Positions 14,095 through 23,139 of a stretch of 29,534 nucleotides of DNA are shown here, piece after piece. The position numbers were made by a program, and so were the translations under genes. The stretch is from Gammaproteobacteria bacterium (lineage in GTDB: Bacteria > Pseudomonadota > Gammaproteobacteria > Pseudomonadales > Pseudohongiellaceae). Location: the NCBI GenBank assembly GCA_016762975.1, contig JAESUV010000002.1, positions 108,371-137,904 of the forward strand, given 5' to 3'. The notes beneath the pieces are model-generated. The model saw only the letters and a program-made list of their open reading frames with translations, ran no database searches and was not told the DNA's origin. Numbering within the stretch: position 1 is the stretch's first letter; each line of letters starts with the position of its first letter.

Positions 14095-14109
14095 ACCAAT
14101 ACTGCTAGA

Positions 14110-14505
14110 GTGAAACAAAACCGGCAAAAGTGTTACTACATAATGGCTATTCAAGGTATAAATTCGGGTATCAAACTAGAAATTGACGGTACCCCGATGA
14201 ATACCTTATATGAACGTGATTTAGACATGCTAGATCACAATAAAATGATCGAGAGATTGATGGCAATCGAAGTTGATAATGACGCGGATGGAAAGCGTGG
14301 GCATTTCAGGCTTGTCGCGAAAATTAAAGACAACGATGTGTTGTATATAATCACAAACGCGAGGCATCAACCTCGCCATTGGGTCCAGCTCAATACTTTG
14401 ATGGAATTCATTCGCCAAAAATGCTCGACATTTATTGTCGAAAGTCAAAGAGCAGAGAGGCCAAGTTTAGAAATAATGGCTGGATCTGGATTCAAAAAAG
14501 CTTAA
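14110..14505 (+). CDS. Protein of unknown function, first gene of the VirB operon
   Basis: 131 aa from GTG 14110; ATG 14143 (MAIQGINSG) is an equally possible start giving 120 aa, and neither has a strong ribosome site. The sequence has no signal peptide, membrane segment or motif I know. It contains a possible hydrophobic beta strand (DVLYIITNARHQPRHWVQL) and ends with basic residues. A GTGTTAC half-site of the upstream dyad lies between the two starts. The next gene, virB2, begins 15 bp downstream. As a soluble leader of a mating-channel operon it may be a regulator or accessory factor; this is inference. Confidence 0.55.
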   Translation: MKQNRQKCYYIMAIQGINSGIKLEIDGTPMNTLYERDLDMLDHNKMIERLMAIEVDNDADGKRGHFRLVAKIKDNDVLYIITNARHQPRHWVQLNTLMEFIRQKCSTFIVESQRAERPSLEIMAGSGFKKA

Positions 14506-14520
14506 GCAGGAGATTGCTGG

Positions 14521-14865
14521 ATGTTTAAAATTAATATGGAAATAGATTCAAAAAACAAAAAAAACGCATCTTTCAAAGAAAAGCGTGATTTTTTCGTATC
14601 GGTCATGTTTTTAATGACATTTGCGCTCTTTCCCGAAACTGCAGCAGCGGCAAACCCGTGGGACAATACCATTAATACGATTATTGGTTCACTCACAGGC
14701 ACGACAGCTCGGCTAATAGCCGTACTTGTTTGTATTGGGCTTGGGTACGCTGCATGGATAGGAAGACTATCGTGGAAATTAACCGGCTCGTTTATCGGCG
14801 GCATCATATTAGTATTTGGCGCAACTGCAATAGCAGACCTCTTTATAGATGGAACCGGCACTTAA
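14521..14865 (+). CDS. virB2: VirB2-type conjugative pilin (TrbC/VirB2 family)
   Basis: 114 aa from ATG 14521 with an AGGAG site upstream. A long N-terminal region (about 44 residues with a basic start) carries a hydrophobic signal (FFVSVMFLMTFALFPETAAAA), followed by a mature part with two membrane segments (residues 64-80 and 88-108) joined by a short basic loop (GRLSWKLT). This is the VirB2 plan; VirB2 forms the conjugative pilus of the type IV secretion system. The next gene is virB3. Confidence 0.9.
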   Translation: MFKINMEIDSKNKKNASFKEKRDFFVSVMFLMTFALFPETAAAANPWDNTINTIIGSLTGTTARLIAVLVCIGLGYAAWIGRLSWKLTGSFIGGIILVFGATAIADLFIDGTGT

Positions 14866-15174
14866 TTGCACAACGATGAGAGGTTGACACAAGACCCTGT
14901 ATTCGTCGGGTTAACAAGGCCGGCAATGGTGTTTGGTGTTCAATTTGAAGCTTTTGTGGCAACTGGAATGGCTACCACAATCGCTTTTTTAAGTACTGGC
15001 AATTTATTGCTTCTGCTGATGGCTTTACCGATGCACCTGATTGCTTACATGGTTTCATTGAATGAGCCAAGGATGTTTTCTTTAATGTTTCTATGGGTCA
15101 AAACTAGAAGCATGTGCAGAAACAGATTTTATTGGAAAGCCAGTTCTTACACCCCGTTCAATACTGGAAGTTAA
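14866..15174 (+). CDS. virB3: VirB3-type inner-membrane protein
   Basis: 102 aa from TTG 14866, immediately after the virB2 stop. The start is TTG; no ATG or GTG fits better upstream. The motif RLTQDPVFVGLTRPAM and the hydrophobic stretch AFLSTGNLLLLLMALPMHL are typical of VirB3, a small bitopic protein that works with the VirB4 ATPase. The stop at 15174 is just before the virB4 start. Confidence 0.88.
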   Translation: MHNDERLTQDPVFVGLTRPAMVFGVQFEAFVATGMATTIAFLSTGNLLLLLMALPMHLIAYMVSLNEPRMFSLMFLWVKTRSMCRNRFYWKASSYTPFNTGS

Positions 15175-15179
15175 ATGTT

Positions 15180-17558
15180 ATGTCTAGGGAACAGACTGCT
15201 AGAGGTCCAGTATTAAAAACGGAAGCTTCCGCAGCACAATTTATCCCCTATACCAGCCACGCAGACCCTCATACCGTTAAAACTACTAATGGTGATTTCA
15301 TACGAGTAATCAAACTCGATGGTATTGCTCATGAAACGTCCGACATCGATGAAATAAATACTTGGCTTGAAGGCCGCAATAATGTGTGGCGCAATATCGC
15401 CAATGGGTCGCGGGCAATCTGGACAACGGTAATACGAGACAAATTTACGGAATATCCAGACGATAATTTCGATGAAGGGTTCGCCAAAAATTTTAACGAG
15501 AGATACCGTGCAAAAGTTCTATCCAAAGACCTATTTGTAAATACGCTGTATGTAGTAGTGATAGAGCGGAATATTAGCGAATTGCCGTTTTTCGGCAATT
15601 TGTTTAGCAGGCTCGATCGGAAAAATAGGGAAAGAGAAGCACAGGACAACAGAAAGGCTTTAAAATCGATAGCTGAGGCGAGCGATTCTATTGTAAGTAG
15701 TTTCGGCCGTTATGGCCCTAAATTATTAGGAACCTACGAGTATAAAGAGCAAATGTACTCGGAGGTACTAGAATACTTTGCTCACATCGTAAACGGAATC
15801 TCACAACGCATCCCTCTTAGCCGCCAAAATACCGCAGATATTTTATGTAATTCCAGAATATCGTTTGGCAATGAGGCATTTGAGATTAGGAGCGTGAAAG
15901 GGACCAATATTGGAGCAATATTGGGCCTGAAAGAATATAGGTCTTCTACTACACCTGGAATGCTTGATTCGCTACTCAAACTGCCTTTCAAATTCATAAT
16001 GACACAATCGTTTACGTTTGTTTCCAAGCCAAGCTCTGTCTCTCAGATGACGATGCACCGAGATAGAATGATTCAATCGAGTGATCTGGCTGAGTCGCAA
16101 ATAATTGAAATTAACGATGCCTTGGATGATCTAACGTCATCAAGATTCGTGATGGGAGACCATCACTTTACCCTTACAGCGTTTGGGAACAACACATCGG
16201 AAGCAACGGATAATTTAGCGCTAGCAAGTGCTGAATTAGGAGATATGGGTTTTGTGACAGCCAGAGAGGATCTAGCAATGGAAGCTGCATACTGGGCGCA
16301 GCTACCCGCGAATTTTAGTTACAGGCCACGAAAATCACTTATCACTAGTAGAAATTTTGCAGGACTGGCAAGTTTTCACAACTATCCGCTAGGGAGAATA
16401 AGCGGGAATGCTTGGGGACCAGCTGTATCTTTATTGCGTACTACGTCCGGCACGCCTTACTACTTTAACTTGCATCCTGGTCACGGCGAGGCACCAACCG
16501 GAAGTATGACAGTTATTGGGCCCAGCGGATCGGGTAAGACTGTTTTCATGGGATTTCTATTATCCCAATGCGAGAAGTACAAACCGCAGGTTGTGTTTTT
16601 CGATAAAGACCGTGGAGCTGAAATATTTATAAGGGCACAGGGCGGGGATTACACCGCCATTCGACAAGGACGTTCGACAGGTTTTAATCCATTGCAACTG
16701 GAGACTACGCCGCGAAACAGAAGCTTTTTCATTGAGTGGTTGCGACTGTTAGCAACAAGCAATGGAGAATCAATAAGCGTAGAGGATGATATTTCCATTG
16801 AAACCGCCTTACGGGGCTTTTTAGAACTTGATATATCGCAGCGATCTTTATCTAACCTAATACCTTTCTTTGACTCCACACACGCAGACGGTATAGGACG
16901 AAGGCTAAGTGTGTGGACCAAAGGCAGTAATCTTGGCTGGGCTTTCGACAATGAATCAGATTCATTGGACTTAGAAAATAGAATATTAGGTTTTGATATA
17001 ACCGAATTGCTAGATAAGCCGCAAATCAGAACTCCTATGCTGTTCTATTTATTTCACAGAATTGAAGATTTGATAAACGGTCAAAAAATCACAATCTACA
17101 TCGATGAGGCATGGAAAGCCGTAAACGATAAAGTATTTGTGCTTGTTATCAATGATTGGCTCAAGACCATACGAAAACGATCAGGGCTTTTGGTTTTCGG
17201 TACACAGAGCGCCAAGGATGCCGCAGAAAGCACTATTAGTGACTCTATAATCGAACAGACCGCCACTAATGTTTTCATGCCAAATCCTAAGGCCAAGGCA
17301 AAACATTACATTGATGGATTTGGCTTGAGCCAAAGAGAATTAGAAACAATCAGAACATTACCTGAAAAAAGCAGAAAGTTTCTAATTCGACAGGGGCTTG
17401 AGTCGGTAGTAGTTGAAATGAATTTAGCAGGTCTAGAAGACGATATAAGAGTTTTATCAGGCACGGAAAGAAATACGAATATTCTCGATCAAGTGCGAAC
17501 TGAATTGGGTAGTGAAGATCCTAACTGGCTTCCAGTGTTCTTGGAACGGAGCAAATAA
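15180..17558 (+). CDS. virB4: VirB4 type IV secretion ATPase
   Basis: 792 aa from ATG 15180, with GGAAG about ten bases upstream; an in-frame start at 15114 lies inside virB3 and would add 22 residues unlike VirB4. The Walker A motif GPSGSGKT is at residues 447-454, and the Walker B is ITIYIDEAW (Asp642-Glu643). Length and motif spacing match VirB4 (about 790 aa). VirB4 is the hexameric cytoplasmic motor that feeds pilin subunits and drives the mating channel. Confidence 0.95.
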   Translation: MSREQTARGPVLKTEASAAQFIPYTSHADPHTVKTTNGDFIRVIKLDGIAHETSDIDEINTWLEGRNNVWRNIANGSRAIWTTVIRDKFTEYPDDNFDEGFAKNFNERYRAKVLSKDLFVNTLYVVVIERNISELPFFGNLFSRLDRKNREREAQDNRKALKSIAEASDSIVSSFGRYGPKLLGTYEYKEQMYSEVLEYFAHIVNGISQRIPLSRQNTADILCNSRISFGNEAFEIRSVKGTNIGAILGLKEYRSSTTPGMLDSLLKLPFKFIMTQSFTFVSKPSSVSQMTMHRDRMIQSSDLAESQIIEINDALDDLTSSRFVMGDHHFTLTAFGNNTSEATDNLALASAELGDMGFVTAREDLAMEAAYWAQLPANFSYRPRKSLITSRNFAGLASFHNYPLGRISGNAWGPAVSLLRTTSGTPYYFNLHPGHGEAPTGSMTVIGPSGSGKTVFMGFLLSQCEKYKPQVVFFDKDRGAEIFIRAQGGDYTAIRQGRSTGFNPLQLETTPRNRSFFIEWLRLLATSNGESISVEDDISIETALRGFLELDISQRSLSNLIPFFDSTHADGIGRRLSVWTKGSNLGWAFDNESDSLDLENRILGFDITELLDKPQIRTPMLFYLFHRIEDLINGQKITIYIDEAWKAVNDKVFVLVINDWLKTIRKRSGLLVFGTQSAKDAAESTISDSIIEQTATNVFMPNPKAKAKHYIDGFGLSQRELETIRTLPEKSRKFLIRQGLESVVVEMNLAGLEDDIRVLSGTERNTNILDQVRTELGSEDPNWLPVFLERSK

Positions 17559-17560
17559 TT

Positions 17561-18307
17561 ATGAAAATGACGATTCTATCTCTTTTTTTAGCCTTAGCTC
17601 TTACAGGGACTGCGCGAGCGCAGATACCAACTATTGATATTCAATCGATAATTCAAACTGGTGAGCTTATCGTCAATACTGCTGAGCAATTAGACCAAAT
17701 GAGGCGACAGATTGAATTACAAATACGTCGTTATGACTTGCAGCAACAACAGTATGAGGCAAGCACAGGCAACTACAACATGGGGGACTTGCTCAACTCA
17801 GAAGCCTATAGAGAAGCGCGACGCTTCATACCTCGGAGTTGGCAAGAAACATTAGAACTCCTTGAAGGGGCTCAAGCTGCGAATCATCAAAGGCAATCTC
17901 AAGAAGCAGCGCGTAGTGCCAGGGAAGCCGGACAACGTTACTCGACAAGCGATTTATACGAAGACGATGCCTTGGATAAGGCGGTGCGGTATGGGCGAGA
18001 GGCGCGATCAGTCTTTACTCAGATTGGCGTAGGGCAATCAAACTTCGACCAAAGCGCCGTCAGAACAGAGAATATAGAGTTTTTGATAGATCAAATCGAC
18101 TCGGCACCCGATTTAAAAGCAGCCACTGACTTACAAAATCGATTAAGTGCTGAAAATGCACAGCTTCTGGGCGAATTAATTCAACTGCAATCCGCTGGAC
18201 AAATTAATGCTGGTGAAATACGTCTAAATAACATGAATAGACGGGCTGAAGATGTCCGGATGTCCAGAACCAATATCCCTTTACTATCAGCAACACCCAA
18301 CAACTAA
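17561..18307 (+). CDS. virB5: VirB5-like minor pilus subunit
   Basis: 248 aa from ATG 17561, 2 bp after virB4. A clear signal peptide (MKMTILSLFLALALTGTARA, cut before QIP) is followed by long amphipathic helices rich in Gln and Arg (QLDQMRRQIELQIRRYDLQQ). This coiled-coil plan and the position between VirB4 and VirB6 identify VirB5, a pilus-tip-associated protein. Confidence 0.88.
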   Translation: MKMTILSLFLALALTGTARAQIPTIDIQSIIQTGELIVNTAEQLDQMRRQIELQIRRYDLQQQQYEASTGNYNMGDLLNSEAYREARRFIPRSWQETLELLEGAQAANHQRQSQEAARSAREAGQRYSTSDLYEDDALDKAVRYGREARSVFTQIGVGQSNFDQSAVRTENIEFLIDQIDSAPDLKAATDLQNRLSAENAQLLGELIQLQSAGQINAGEIRLNNMNRRAEDVRMSRTNIPLLSATPNN

Positions 18308-18316
18308 GGAACCGCA

Positions 18317-19261
18317 ATGGAAAATATTAATACCGGCAATGTTCCGGAAATGTTACTGGGACTTATCGATGATCTTTCATCAGAATACATTGAAGTTACA
18401 TTTGGGAATCTTTGGGCGTTTCTAGAGGTGTCCTTTAGAAACGTACTAATTCTGTTTTTCATTCTGTTCGGCTACGCACTTTGGCGTGGGCTTATTAAAG
18501 TGCCTTTCAAAGACATAATAGAGTGGGTTGTAAAGATAGGAATCATTTACACGTTCATTTCCACGTGGGAGATATACAACACAATCGTTGTTGCTTTTTT
18601 TACTACCGGACCGGATGTCCTCGTTGGTGCGGCGTTAGGCGATGGGTCAACTGGGAGTGTCAGCACGCATTTAGGAACGGTCTACCAAAGAGCAATAAAT
18701 ATGGCCGGCGATGCATACAACAGTGGAGGCTTTGTTATGCCCTACATTATAGGCTCTATCATACTGATTAGTGCGAGCCTAATGTTGTTGTATGCGCTGT
18801 TCTTAATAGCAATGTCTAAAATAGCTATTGCTATACTTTTGGGTCTTGGACCTCTCTTTATCGTATTCTTGATGTTCGAAAAAACACAAAAAATGTTCGA
18901 GTCGTGGCTGCAACAACTGGTGAACTATGTATTCATATCGTTGTTTACAGTGGCCGTACTAGCATTTGGATCATTCCTGGCTGAAAAAACAATACTAGTG
19001 ACTAATGACACTACGTTAGGTTCAGCGATGTTGCCCGCCATAACATTCCTCCTTGTTTTCATGTTTCTTACTCAGGTTATGAGTATTGCTTCGTCACTGT
19101 CGGGCGGCATTGCTTTAACAACGAACCATGCAGGCACACTATTAGGTTACGCAGGTGGAACTGCAATCGGTAGCGCCGGCGCTGCAGCGAGCGGTGTTAT
19201 TAGAAGAGGTGGCAGATCGGTGGCGGATAGATTAGGACGCGGATCAATTACAGGGCAATAA
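18317..19261 (+). CDS. virB6: VirB6/TrbL-like polytopic inner-membrane channel protein
   Basis: 314 aa from ATG 18317, about nine bases after the virB5 stop. At least five hydrophobic segments are visible (for example VLILFFILFGYALWRGL, IIGSIILISASLMLLYALFLI, and AILLGLGPLFIVFLMF), and the W in FESWLQQLVNYVFI is the conserved tryptophan of this family. The C-terminal tail is Gly/Ala-rich and basic. VirB6 forms the inner-membrane part of the channel. Confidence 0.9.
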   Translation: MENINTGNVPEMLLGLIDDLSSEYIEVTFGNLWAFLEVSFRNVLILFFILFGYALWRGLIKVPFKDIIEWVVKIGIIYTFISTWEIYNTIVVAFFTTGPDVLVGAALGDGSTGSVSTHLGTVYQRAINMAGDAYNSGGFVMPYIIGSIILISASLMLLYALFLIAMSKIAIAILLGLGPLFIVFLMFEKTQKMFESWLQQLVNYVFISLFTVAVLAFGSFLAEKTILVTNDTTLGSAMLPAITFLLVFMFLTQVMSIASSLSGGIALTTNHAGTLLGYAGGTAIGSAGAAASGVIRRGGRSVADRLGRGSITGQ

Positions 19262-19279
19262 CTGCCTAAAAGGAATGCT

Positions 19280-19438
19280 ATGCGACGTTTAAAAATTAGT
19301 GCTTGCGCAGTTTTATTCATGCTGGTTCAAAACTGTTCCACTATTGAATTCCCGAAGAGAGCAGAGCCTTGCGACAACAGTTTTGCAAACATTTCCAGTG
19401 ATTCGGATTGTGGCCCAAAACGCTCTATAAATTGGTAG
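19280..19438 (+). CDS. virB7: VirB7-like small lipoprotein
   Basis: 52 aa from ATG 19280, between virB6 and virB8 where virB7 is expected. The N-terminus (RRLKISACAVLFMLVQ) is a lipoprotein signal ending in NC; Cys19 would be lipidated, although Asn at -1 is an unusual lipobox residue. Two further Cys (31 and 44) remain, and VirB9 here has one unpaired Cys in its mature part, which would fit the VirB7-VirB9 disulfide known from Agrobacterium. An entry-exclusion lipoprotein is the alternative. Confidence 0.65.
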   Translation: MRRLKISACAVLFMLVQNCSTIEFPKRAEPCDNSFANISSDSDCGPKRSINW

Positions 19439-19444
19439 GACTAG

Positions 19445-20146
19445 ATGAAGACCGAGAACAAGAGTAAGCAGGGCGTCAGCAAAAAAGACGAGCAGGGATA
19501 TTATGCTGAGTCACAGGCGTGGGAATCGGAGATAGTTAATAGCGCGCGATCACGCGCGCGTATTTTTGGCTGGATTGCTGTCATATCGACTTCTTGTTTT
19601 GTATTGATGGTCATCACACTAATGCTGTTAATTCCTCTCAAAGAGACAGTCCCCTACGTCATTGAAGTAGATACTATTAGTGGGTTAGTAGAAGTCAAAC
19701 GGCCACTGGATGAAGGCGTTCTTACACAAAGCGAAGCGGTTACTAAGTTCTTCCTAGTGCAATACATCAATGCGAGAGAAGGCTATTTGTTCGACACAGC
19801 CGCTCAAGATTATGAAACCGTACAGAAAATGTCTTCGCAGTCTGTTGCAAATAGACACTATCAGTGGTTTCAACCCAGTAACGCTGATAGCCCATTAAAT
19901 CTCCACGGTGAAAAAGGGTCAGTAGAGATCGAAGTTAGAAGTGTTAGTTTTGTAGATGAAGATACAGTGACAATACCAATACGCCGCACCACCATTGGGA
20001 ATGGTACAAGCACCGACACTTTTGAAGTTATTACTATCAGCTTTCTCTATCAAAATAATCCAACTACAGAACAAGACCGATTTATAAATCCGCTAGGCTT
20101 TCAAGTCACTGCCTACAGAAGTGACCCTCAGTTAATCCAGGAATAA
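19445..20146 (+). CDS. virB8: VirB8-type bitopic inner-membrane protein
   Basis: 233 aa from ATG 19445, with AGGA just upstream. One membrane segment lies at about residues 42-65 (GWIAVISTSCFVLMVITLML), followed by the periplasmic VirB8 domain with PYVIEVDTISGLVEV, KFFLVQYINAREGY and the conserved YQNNPTTEQDRFINPLGFQV near the end. VirB8 joins the inner-membrane complex to the outer-membrane core. Confidence 0.93.
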   Translation: MKTENKSKQGVSKKDEQGYYAESQAWESEIVNSARSRARIFGWIAVISTSCFVLMVITLMLLIPLKETVPYVIEVDTISGLVEVKRPLDEGVLTQSEAVTKFFLVQYINAREGYLFDTAAQDYETVQKMSSQSVANRHYQWFQPSNADSPLNLHGEKGSVEIEVRSVSFVDEDTVTIPIRRTTIGNGTSTDTFEVITISFLYQNNPTTEQDRFINPLGFQVTAYRSDPQLIQE

Positions 20147-20152
20147 GAGACA

Positions 20153-20971
20153 ATGCGTACTGCTAAAATGATTATATGCTTTCTATTACTGTTCCCAACA
20201 GTAAACGCGCTGGCGGCACAGCAGGTGATAGCTGGAAAAGTAGATCCCCGAATCAAGACAGTGATTTACAATGAAAGGGACGTAATTGTGCTGAAAGGAC
20301 ATTATGGGTATTCAACTCACGTGGTGTTTGCGGACGATGAAACAATTACCCATATATCTGCAGGAGACAGTTTGTCTTGGCAAATTGTACCGACTGGAAA
20401 CCATCTGTTTCTAAAACCGCGCGAAGCAAATGCAGACACAAACCTCTCTGTTCTGACAAATAGGCGTAATTATAATTTTGAGCTTCGTGCTAATGAAGCC
20501 ACTAGCGCGTCCGATAGCGAATTATCTTTCGAAATCAGATTCATCTACCCCGACGATGAATTTCAGCTAGCCATAGAAAAGACATTAGCCGAGCAACGGC
20601 AACTAAATACTGAAATAGTACCTGGCCGTCAGATTCAAGCGGAAGAGATAAATTTTGATTATTCTATGCGGGGCTCAGATTTAGTTGCTCCAATTCGAGT
20701 ATTTGATGACGGAGAATTCACGTTTTTTCAATTCCCAGACGAAATCCCAATACCTGCAATCTTCTTTGTAGATCGGGAAAAGCAAGAATCTATTGTTAAT
20801 TATCATGTTCGCGGTAAATACATAGTGGTTCAGCGAATTGGCGCGCAATTCATGCTTCGCAGTGGTAACGATATAACCTGTATTTTCAATGAATCTTTTG
20901 CACAAAGAATAAGACCATCCTTGATACCCGGCCAGGGCCAACGACCTACTACAACTCTGGATTCAATCTAG
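20153..20971 (+). CDS. virB9: VirB9-type outer-membrane core protein
   Basis: 272 aa from ATG 20153. A signal peptide ends near LAAQQ. The N-terminal domain has DPRIKTVIYNERDVIVLKG followed by a beta domain, and the C-terminal domain has YHVRGKYIVVQRIGAQFMLR, the conserved VirB9 block. The mature part contains a single Cys (Cys243 in ITCIF), a candidate partner for VirB7. VirB9 forms the outer-membrane core ring with VirB7 and VirB10. Confidence 0.93.
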   Translation: MRTAKMIICFLLLFPTVNALAAQQVIAGKVDPRIKTVIYNERDVIVLKGHYGYSTHVVFADDETITHISAGDSLSWQIVPTGNHLFLKPREANADTNLSVLTNRRNYNFELRANEATSASDSELSFEIRFIYPDDEFQLAIEKTLAEQRQLNTEIVPGRQIQAEEINFDYSMRGSDLVAPIRVFDDGEFTFFQFPDEIPIPAIFFVDREKQESIVNYHVRGKYIVVQRIGAQFMLRSGNDITCIFNESFAQRIRPSLIPGQGQRPTTTLDSI

Positions 20972-20979
20972 GAATAAAG

Positions 20980-22128
20980 ATGTCAGATGATAACAAAATA
21001 ACAGAAGAGCTAGAGGACGAGCGGGGCATACCATCCGTTAGTGAAGAAAAGACCCAAAGCAGCAATACTATTTTGGGGTTCGGAATGCTGTCTTTAGCTT
21101 TGGTGTTCGGCATTTGGGCTTTCTGGCCGTCTGAAGGCAATACAGATGTAGATCCTCTACCAGCTCAAACCGATGATGCTTTCGATAGACAAAATATAAG
21201 CGATATTCAATTTCCAGATTTCTCAGAAATACCGACTAACGATCAAGTCCCGTTGATTGTAGATTTGGCTATTGGTAATGGGATTGAGTCCAGCAATGAT
21301 TTTTTAGCCGATCCTCAGGAGTTAGCTAGACTGCAAGCTGAGCAGGATCTTTTCGAGCGCCGCCAGCGATCGCCACTCATTATTTATGATGCTTTGCCTA
21401 GTACAACAGGAGCAGATCGGTTATCTAGCCTGTCAGAAGCGCAACGCCGACAAGCTGATCTTGTTGAAAGGCTTACCTCTATCGACTTTTCAGCCGGCAG
21501 CTCCGACTTAGACACTCTCGAAGCGCGTGTACAGTCAACAACAGGTGATACTGCAGAAATTACAGCAACCATACTGAGGGATAAAGAATTCCTTATGACG
21601 CAAGGAAAACTGATTTCTGCCGTATTGGAAACAGCTATAGCGTCAGACCTTCCAGGAATGACGAGGGCTATTGTTTCCGAAAACGTGTATAGCGAAGACG
21701 GTTCTAGATTGCTTCTAGATCGCGGATCGAGACTAATTGGTAGTTATCGGTCTGGTGTTGTTTCAGGTCAAGCACGGATTTTCGTAGTATGGGATCGAGT
21801 CATTACGCCAAGTAGTATAGATATAAAACTCAATTCTCCTGGCTCCGATAGTTTGGGCCGTGCCGGCTTAGGTGGAGAGGTTGATTCGCATTTTATGGAA
21901 CGCTTCGGTTCATCGATGCTGCTTAGTATCATTGGCGCTGCTGCCGCTCAAAGCAATGACGAACAATTCAATATTGCTTTGGGCCAGAATTTCAATAGTA
22001 GCGCTGAAATTGCACTTCAGGAGGCTACCGGAATCAGACCGACACTTTACAAAAGCCAAGGTGATAGGATCAGTGTTTTTGTAGCGAGGGATATTAATTT
22101 TAAGCCAGTTCTAGACGCACAGAGATAG
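20980..22128 (+). CDS. virB10: VirB10/TrbI-type core protein
   Basis: 382 aa from ATG 20980. The cytoplasmic N-terminus is acidic, one membrane helix lies at residues 31-49 (ILGFGMLSLALVFGIWAFW), and the periplasmic part ends in a TrbI-type barrel domain (VVSGQARIFVVWDRVITPSS, ending FVARDINF). The Pro-rich stretch of many VirB10 proteins is short here. VirB10 spans both membranes and gates the channel. Confidence 0.92.
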   Translation: MSDDNKITEELEDERGIPSVSEEKTQSSNTILGFGMLSLALVFGIWAFWPSEGNTDVDPLPAQTDDAFDRQNISDIQFPDFSEIPTNDQVPLIVDLAIGNGIESSNDFLADPQELARLQAEQDLFERRQRSPLIIYDALPSTTGADRLSSLSEAQRRQADLVERLTSIDFSAGSSDLDTLEARVQSTTGDTAEITATILRDKEFLMTQGKLISAVLETAIASDLPGMTRAIVSENVYSEDGSRLLLDRGSRLIGSYRSGVVSGQARIFVVWDRVITPSSIDIKLNSPGSDSLGRAGLGGEVDSHFMERFGSSMLLSIIGAAAAQSNDEQFNIALGQNFNSSAEIALQEATGIRPTLYKSQGDRISVFVARDINFKPVLDAQR

Positions 22129-22134
22129 CCTGTA

Positions 22135-23139
22135 ATGTCTCTGACTAACAATAACTCCTATACACCGATCCTTGCCTATCTAGAAAAGTTTGACGAATAC
22201 CTCTCACAGCCAGGTGTCGAGGAAGTAATGGTGAATGGCCCTGCAAAAATATTTGTAGAAAAAGCGGGCGCTGGCATCAAACAGCACGAAAACCTGCTAA
22301 TTGACATGCAATTCTTAGAAAGTTTCTCGCAGCTAGTGGCTACCTATAGCAATCAAACCATAAATGAAAAAGCAACACTGTTGAGTGCGAGTTTGCCTAC
22401 CGGCGAAAGAATACAAATAGTAAGACCCCCAAGCTGTGAATCAAACATGATCTATCTTTCAATACGAAAACCTAACCCTGCAAACTTAACTCTTGAAGAT
22501 ATGGAGAAAGCTGGGGGGCTAATTACAAGGACGTTTGGTACATCAAAAAGCACGGAGAATAACGGGGAGTTGCAGAACAAACTTTCAAGCAAGGACATAG
22601 CTGGATTTTTGAAATTAGCGGTACTTAGCCGGAAAAACATAGTGATTTCTGGCGGCACCTCCTCCGGCAAAACTACGTTAGCCAACGCTATGATGAAAGT
22701 AATTCCTATGCACGAGCGGATCATCACGATTGAAGATGTCCGCGAAGTAGATATATTACAGCCCAATGCAGTACATCTTTTGGCTTCCAAAGGCCGCCAA
22801 GGCACTTCTACAGCAGGAATAGGTGAGCTATTTGCTGCCTGCTTACGCTTACGTCCGGACAGAATTATGCTTTCCGAAATACGGGGCAAGGAAGCCTACG
22901 ATTTCTTAAACTCAGTCACGTCAGGCCATCCGGGATCTATTACTACCGTTCATGCTGATTCAATACGCTATGCCGTAGAAAGGCTGTCCAGATACATTGG
23001 AGACCATGAAAGCGGGCGCAGCATAACAAATCCCGAGATATACGTGCGTCAATGTGTTGATGTATTCATTCAGGTTAATAAAAACTCTGAAGACGGGTGG
23101 CGCGGAATAACCGACATCCAATTTTTGACCCATGAATAA
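22135..23139 (+). CDS. virB11: VirB11-type traffic ATPase
   Basis: 334 aa from ATG 22135. The Walker A motif is GGTSSGKT (173-180), the Asp box is IITIEDVREVD, the Walker B is RLRPDRIMLSEIRGKEAY, and the His box is GHPGSITTVHADS. This is the hexameric VirB11 ATPase that assists assembly and substrate transfer. Its last 8 bp overlap virD4. Confidence 0.95.
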   Translation: MSLTNNNSYTPILAYLEKFDEYLSQPGVEEVMVNGPAKIFVEKAGAGIKQHENLLIDMQFLESFSQLVATYSNQTINEKATLLSASLPTGERIQIVRPPSCESNMIYLSIRKPNPANLTLEDMEKAGGLITRTFGTSKSTENNGELQNKLSSKDIAGFLKLAVLSRKNIVISGGTSSGKTTLANAMMKVIPMHERIITIEDVREVDILQPNAVHLLASKGRQGTSTAGIGELFAACLRLRPDRIMLSEIRGKEAYDFLNSVTSGHPGSITTVHADSIRYAVERLSRYIGDHESGRSITNPEIYVRQCVDVFIQVNKNSEDGWRGITDIQFLTHE

